Source: Pachyseris speciosa (Eukaryota; Cnidaria; Anthozoa; Scleractinia; Pachyseridae). Taken from it: a DNA stretch of 64,000 bases. Numbering within the stretch: the stretch's first letter is position 1; every line of letters starts with the position of its first letter. The notes under the pieces were generated by a model. The model did not search any database, was not told where the DNA came from, and was given only the letters and a program-made list of their open reading frames with translations. The position numbers were made by a program, and so were the translations under genes. The stretch lies in NCBI GenBank assembly GCA_016490735.1, contig JAEMWC010001436.1, positions 62,001 to 126,000 on the forward strand, read 5' to 3'. Below are positions 59,222 through 64,000 of the stretch, piece by piece.

Positions 59222-61704
59222 TGGATATTCTATTGATCAGAAAAAGTTTCAGCATTTGCGCGTTGTCCTTCAACAAGATGAAACTCTATAAATCAATACC
59301 GCGAGATAACAAACTGCTGGAAACAATCTTTCGGCACCACCATCCCGCATGATATGGAGGGACAATTTGTTTTCGCCCTGTGGTTCACATAAAAAGATCA
59401 GTTTAAACCAATTACCTTAACATCAAGAGATGTTCGTATGGGTGGAAATTGAAACGGATTGCAACTTATAAAAAAGTCGAGTCACTAGTACTATTTTTTT
59501 TTTTAAGTTTCATCCCACGCACGACTAGCGATGAAGTTTCTGTGTTGTTGAAGAAAATAATCACTTTTTGAGATGCTGGAATTAGTTTTCAGGCATCTTT
59601 CACACCGAAAATGATCACCAGTTCAATGTCAACGCCATAAAACGTTATGTTTACGACACTACTGAGTGCACGTCTGTGGGAGAATATTTTTTTTCCATAC
59701 AAAGCAAAAATATCCCGTGCGTCAAAGAGGCCTTCCAAGGGATAGAAGCGACAACCGACATGGCTTAGAAAACAGGTGACAATCTTATTCCAAAACACCG
59801 ACAACCAACAGAAATTGGCAGAAAACGCGCGACGGTTTGCGACAGCAACAATTCACTTTCCTGATTCCTCTTTGTTTTCTTTGCGACAGCGACGTTGGTC
59901 CCTAACGAAAGAAGTGACGGACAGAGTCGTGAACGAGCGAAGCGACACCAGACTACCCCTTGAAAGGCCTCGTCAAAAGCAACCCAAACAGATAAGTCAG
60001 CCTTCGGGGATTTTAGGGTAATGAGTAACAGGTCCGTGTGAAAGTAAAAACTGAACATGTTTCAAAATGTCTTTCTCAATGGATGCAACAAAATTAGATA
60101 TAAATCTAGTTAAAGGAGAATTCAGTGTCATCTTTTAGCACATTAATGTAGCTATCTCCCGTACACACCCGTTTATAAGGCTCGCTGCCCAGCATGATGA
60201 ACTCATTGCCACAGCTGCCTCAGTTGAAAACTAGGGAAGCTTTCGGTATTTCAATTTTTAAAAGGCGTAAGCAAAACTCTTCCACGGTCATTTTACACCT
60301 TCAGATAACTTCATTAGCAAAATATTCTTTAATACTTCATTGTACTCTACTGTTTTTACAACAAATAATTCTTCCGGTTTACAGGAAATAGCTGCGAATA
60401 TACAACTTTATATCTGTATAAAACTGTCTCCACACGGAAATAAGAAAAAACTCCGTAAGAAAAAGTATAATAAATGCATGTTATTAGCATAACAAAACCT
60501 GGACAGGCGTACAGAACTTCAAATTGTTAAATATGTTTGGCAAGAACGTGTGTTTTATGGCGTTTTTACAATACCCGTACGTTCTGACAAGCCCGTAAAT
60601 AAACTACATACAAATATACAACTGGAGATACTAATTGAAAATTAGATTTTGATTTTAATCAAAACATTGTTTTCCAAAACATTTAGCGATCTTTTTTTTA
60701 TCCGAAATACTTTGTTCATTTTGTTTGCCATTGCTAATAATTATTAATAATTCATTTATTCTTGTGACACGAGTTTGCTTTATATCATATTTCAGTTCCA
60801 CCACGCAGTACACAACATGATCAAAAACCAACCGAGCACCAGCAAAACTGTAACATTAAGTTATACTACAGCTACAACCTTTTAGTACAACCAACTATGT
60901 AGCAAAACATGCATAAAAAAAACCTGAGCGACAGTTTACAAAGACTACTGTCAGACGGAGGCCAGAAAAAACCTACCGAAAAAAACCCCGGTGAGGAAAA
61001 ACTCGGCAGGAAATCTGGGTAGGAACCATGTCTCAAGCTCCAAGTAGCCCATCCTACGAGGCTTTACAATTTAAACATCCTTACTACATAGCCTCCCTTC
61101 TACCTATACTGCACTTCGATTGAACTAGCCCCTGTCCCCACTGATCATATGCTGCAGAAATATTTCATCTCTTCTTCTAAATTTTTTTTTTACAAATTTT
61201 TCACTTCAAATTCAAATTCAAATTCACTTCAAATTTGTTCTGTTCAGTTTTATTTGCCGTGCAATGCTTCACGGTAATTGTCTTAATATATGCAACAGAA
61301 AAACCATTTGAGCTTTTCTTCAACTCTCGGCTTTCATTTTAAATCATTGATTAGAATTATATCGAAAGGAAACAATTTTATCTAAAGCTCCAAAATCATA
61401 GTGTTGTTCAAGTACGTCTTAAAATGACAATAAATATTGATTACCAAGCCGAGGATACATACAAGATCAGATCATAAAGTCAATCGATTTAGATATTTTA
61501 GACGCCTTTTTTTTTAAGGCTTTAAAGTTTTCTAAATTCATATTTTTCCATTGCTCCAGTTCGTAGTTAAGTAAGTCAGCCGTTTTAGATATTTTTTACT
61601 ACATTTTTTAAGGTTTAAAGTTTTAAAATTCATATTTTTCTCATTCTGTAATTAAACACGTAATTCAGTCTTCGGACTGCGATGTGTTTTTTTATAATAA
61701 ACGA

Positions 61705-61720
61705 TTTATTTTTATTTATT
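61705..61720 (-). promoter_or_regulatory. Overlapping poly(A) signals for the Ig-receptor gene
   Basis: Three AATAAA hexamers on the minus strand lie about 160 nt downstream of the stop at 61880, in the expected position for 3' end formation of the adjacent gene. Confidence 0.6.
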
Positions 61721-61879
61721 AAGTTATTTCTGTGTTTTAGCAAGCAACTGAAAAGCAGTTTATAATGCAGTAGTTTTGAGAACTACCCAACTACTTGCCA
61801 TAAAAGAAATCCACAACCAGTTTTAGCTAAAAAAGAAACCTTCCCTTGAAACATCCCGAACGCTGCAACGCCTCCACCA

Positions 61880-62046
61880 TTAGTCTGGTGCTTGGGTTTC
61901 TACTCGATGGATGACGGGCCGGAAGAAAGCTCGTAAACGACTGCTCTTTAGATAGGCAATGTAGCATCCTTCAGCAAGTACAGTGATTACCAAGAATGCT
62001 ATTATCGCTGTTAGCACTGTTTGAGTATGGGGATGGTGATGCAGAT
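61880..62046 (-). CDS. Exon: transmembrane helix and short cytoplasmic tail
   Basis: The acceptor TTTTATTCTACAG precedes 62046. Joined in phase 1, the exon begins (D)LHHHPHTQ and has a hydrophobic helix TVLTAIIAFLVITVLAEG, then CYIAYL and a basic tail ending VETQAPD. The Met at 62131 of the longer open frame lies in intron. Confidence 0.78.
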
Positions 62047-63519
62047 CTGTAGAATAAAAGGAAAAGGCATGATTGAGGATGTAATTCAAGTCGTTGGGAA
62101 GGATGGGGGTCGGTGAAGGAAACTCAAACATTTACCTCGTTCTTTGCATTTGCATTCTTGAGGATTGTCCTCCTTCTGTGCTGATGCTTCAGTTTTGTTA
62201 CCTAATGATAAATAACGTCATAGTAAGGCGCAAGATTCATATTAGTCCATTGGTTATAAAACAATCTCAGTAGTTCATTATATAGTCAAGGAAATTGAAC
62301 TATATATAAGCGTTCCGATTTAAATGGTGATTAATCTCTTTACTCCTCAAAACCCTCACATGCATTCAACCTTACCAAGACATAGCGAGGATTCCGTTTA
62401 TAACATTTTTAGCATTGAGCAAGCGCCACCGAAGTTGGCTACTTCTCCTGATATCTAACTGCGAAGAATGTGGTGCGGTAAGTCAATTAACGGAAAGACT
62501 GATTTTACCATAACAACCAAATTTTGATAGGCAGGTTTTTCAGAAGTTGGTTAACCCATGCCAAGCGTTCAGATAGCGGGGATAGGCAGAAACTGGCTTC
62601 TCGCTTGTTTTTTTTGTTTTTTTTTTTTTTGTTTTTTTTTCGCCTCCGCAATATTTTTCTACTTGCTGGCTCTTAACTGACAACCACGATTGGGTTAGAT
62701 ATTGAAACATTCCTGTATATTTAACTTTAGTGCTCATTTCTTCTGGAAAAAATTCAGAAATCCAAGATGGCATATTTGCGATTTCCGCCGTTATGAAATT
62801 ATGGCATTATGTCACTTGATCACCTAATTTTGCTGACAATGAAAAGAAAACTTTTTGCTTGATTATTAATTCTGAATATGTGAATGATCATCGAAGTTGT
62901 GAGCACTACTTAAGCAGTATTGAAAAAGCCTAAAAAAAATTCCGGATTGTACGGGTATCGAACCCACGACCTCTGCGATACCGGTGCAGTGCTCTACCAA
63001 CTGAGCTAACACTCTGAGCTGGTCATTTTGCTTTAATTCTCTTGAACTTAACCGATGGGGGTGACTCCAGACACTCCACGAAGAACAAAAAGTCCGGGTC
63101 TAGATGAGGCTTGAACATAGGGCTTGCGTAACGTTCAAAAACCAAAATACAAATATCAAATTGCTCACCGTTTTCTCTAAGGCGCAAAGTTACAAGATGG
63201 GTCTTTGGAGATCTACCGTTTGTTCTCTCGACTTTACACAAGAACTCCCTTACATCGCAGGGACGTGCTTTGTCGATATAGAGAGAGCCATCAACCTTTG
63301 AAATCTTGAATCCCTTCTGCGCCTTTGTCTTGCCAAACTTGTTCATTCCAGCAAACCACTTCCAGGATGAATCTATCCCATTGTATGACTTCAGGTACCA
63401 GTTGACAAAGACATAGGTCTCGTTCATTTTCATTACTTCATCATAGGCGAGGCATGGTAGAGTTGTATTTTTCTCGATATCAACATATACATAGGACTGG
63501 GGCGGTTCATTTGGCCGGG
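61880..63519 (-). CDS. Single-Ig-domain type I transmembrane protein, 3' three exons
   Basis: Three exons join in one frame, every boundary in phase 1: 63519-63169 (Ig domain, 351 nt), 62201-62136 (stalk, 66 nt) and 62046-61880 (transmembrane and tail, stop TAA). Together they encode about 195 residues. The signal-peptide exon(s) must lie beyond the window, since nothing suitable is visible between 63520 and 64000. The Ig domain has the canonical Cys (TLPCLAY), Trp (FVNWYLK) and second Cys (DVREFLCKVE); sequons NTT, NET and NKT suggest N-glycosylation. The tail is about 24 residues, basic near the membrane, with no ITIM or ITAM. The role is cell-surface recognition or adhesion by family analogy only; no orthologue can be named. 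A tRNA-like gene sits in the first of these introns. Confidence 0.78.
62136..62201 (-). CDS. Exon: short stalk (22 codons, phase 1-1)
   Basis: It is bounded by an acceptor ending ATTAG (62202) and donor GTAAAT (62135). The frame joined in phase 1 reads NKTEASAQKEDNPQE then CKCKER, a hydrophilic juxtamembrane stalk with a sequon and a Cys-x-Cys pair. It is too short for automatic ORF detection; its support is the perfect phase and frame agreement with both neighbouring exons. Confidence 0.7.
62202..62931. other. Intron of the Ig gene, remaining part
   Basis: Apart from the tRNA-like gene, this intron contains a T-rich low-complexity run (about 62607-62640) and no further exon I could support. 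The 77-codon minus-strand frame at 62540-62773 runs through the low-complexity run and is not coding. Confidence 0.5.
62932..62939 (-). terminator. Pol III terminator (T8) after the tRNA-like gene
   Basis: Eight T on the minus strand begin four bases after the discriminator position of the tRNA-like gene, as expected for RNA polymerase III termination. Confidence 0.7.
62943..63015 (-). tRNA. tRNA-like gene, anticodon arm ambiguous (GGT, Thr, if standard)
   Basis: 73 nt with A box TAGCTCAGTTGG, D stem GCTC/GAGC, T arm GTGGG-TTCGATA-CCCGT (B box GGTTCGATACC, one base off consensus) and a following T8 terminator. The anticodon arm CTGCA-CCGGTAT-CGCAG has four of five pairs and a loop whose position 33 is C instead of U, giving nominal anticodon GGT, unusual in eukaryotes, which use AGT for this box. 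The acceptor stem pairs at five of seven positions. It is therefore either a decayed tRNA, a tRNA-derived SINE head, or an unusual tRNA. It lies in an intron of the Ig gene on the same strand. Confidence 0.6.
63169..63519 (-). CDS. Exon: V-like immunoglobulin domain (phase 1-1)
   Basis: The acceptor TTTTTCAG precedes 63519 and the donor GTGAGC follows 63169. The exon is exactly 117 codons long and enters and leaves in phase 1, the classic shuffling-compatible Ig exon. An extra Cys (ARPCD) precedes the second canonical Cys. The reported longer frame (63538-63023) reads past the donor into intron. Confidence 0.82.
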
Positions 63520-63672
63520 CTGAAAAAGATGAAAGCATAAGCTTTTTATTATTATTTTAAAGAGTCTCTAGATCTATAAGAAACATTCGTTTTATTTTTC
63601 TTCGGAAAAAACTGGGGTGAGAAATAAGCGAACCGGAAAGCTGCTGCAGATATCGTTGCAATTTCTATACAA

Positions 63673-63833
63673 TAGAGCGTTTTCATTTACGTGACTTACT
63701 GAAATAAAGGAAAGTATTTGCAAAAAAATTGAATTCAATTCCCAGAGGTTTTGTTTGGGACACCAATATGGCCGCCGTTTCTTTGTTTTGGGACACCAAC
63801 ATGGCCGCCGTGACGTCATATGAAAACACTCTA
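63673..63833. mobile_element. 161 bp MITE with TA target duplication and YY1/CRE-like sites
   Basis: TA-GAGCGTTTTCATTTACGTGAC at the left mirrors TA-GAGTGTTTTCATATGACGTCAC read inward from the right: about 22 bp inverted repeats flanked by TA. Inside are two direct copies, 32 bp apart, of GGGACACCAAYATGGCCGCC (YY1-like on the other strand), then a CRE-type TGACGTCA. TA duplication and small size fit a Tc1/mariner-type MITE (inference). The two overlapping minus-strand frames here (63592-63883) encode translated repeat, not protein. It lies 150-310 bp upstream of the Ig exon, in intron. Confidence 0.7.
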
Positions 63834-64000
63834 TACGGAGAATTATTAACCACATGAATGGTCTCTACATGAAAGCACGTCACCCCTGAGTTGTTCTAAG
63901 CGGCACTTCTTCTTCTCCCTCTCCTTGGAAAACTTATTCAAGGATGAACTTACAAGTGAACAACAAACCTCTAACCGGCATAAAGCACTCGAAACTTGAA

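Larger units (their letters stand above)
58313..61690. other. Gene-poor interval with short anonymous ORFs
   Basis: No gene is supported. Two short minus-strand frames are listed separately. Others (59589-60058, 59776-60021, 60194-60391) overlap one another on opposite strands and lack splice or family support. Simple sequence includes a T-run near 59490, TTCAAA repeats near 61202-61237 and a diverged tandem duplication of about 95 bp (about 61486-61580 and 61581-61672, sharing TTTAGATATTTT, then AAGGYTTAAAGTTTT and AATTCATATTTTTC). Confidence 0.5.

Noticed and set aside
63592..63883. Overlapping frames with repeated Trp-Cys-Pro as an upstream exon of the Ig gene
   Set aside because: They translate the MITE and its direct repeats; no phase-compatible splice sites are present.

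Overview
The window looks like nuclear DNA from an invertebrate animal, most likely an anthozoan cnidarian such as a stony coral. The grounds are a split, intron-bearing gene for an Ig-domain membrane protein, a DIRS-order tyrosine-recombinase retrotransposon, a degenerate L1-like LINE, and tens of kilobases of satellite DNA carrying TTAGGG-type motifs. Several short repeats also resemble ones I recall from coral genomes; that is memory, not a search. About two thirds of the window is tandem repeat. Only one host gene can be supported.

Layout. 1-910 holds nothing recognisable. 911-5036 is a mosaic of two satellites. Satellite B has a unit of about 380 bp made of two related halves. Satellite A has a unit of about 160 bp. 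Blocks change orientation several times. 5037-10323 is satellite A broken by three insertions with terminal inverted repeats (5037-6369, 6689-8505, 9380-9734). 10324-16800 is a 6.5 kb non-satellite block containing an apparently intact DIRS-order element: SAP/zinc-knuckle gag, RT-RNase H and tyrosine recombinase. 16801-20671 is satellite A in one polarity (F), including two near-identical copies of a 958 bp six-monomer unit. 20672-50170 is one array in the opposite polarity (R), about 184 monomers. Its middle (about 25.2-37.2 kb) shows no difference between monomers by eye, and divergence rises toward both edges. 50171-50940 is a single-copy island, followed by the last satellite A copies and then satellite B to 53665.

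53666-56572 is a decayed L1-like LINE with ORF1 and ORF2 fragments and an A-rich tail. 56580-58320 holds diverged copies of a roughly 90 bp unit in both orientations around a 33 bp minisatellite. 58320-61700 shows no gene I can support. 61690-63519 (minus strand) is the 3' part of a type I membrane protein gene: Ig exon, stalk exon and TM/tail exon, all joined in phase 1. A tRNA-like gene with a Pol III terminator lies in one intron. A 161 bp MITE with TA target duplications lies upstream.

The most unusual theme is the satellite system. The ancestral satellite A monomer carries telomere-like CTAACCCTAA and TTAGGGTTAG as an inverted pair, and two polarity switches in the old array fall exactly on those motifs. 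The variant that expanded to nearly 30 kb has lost one of the two.
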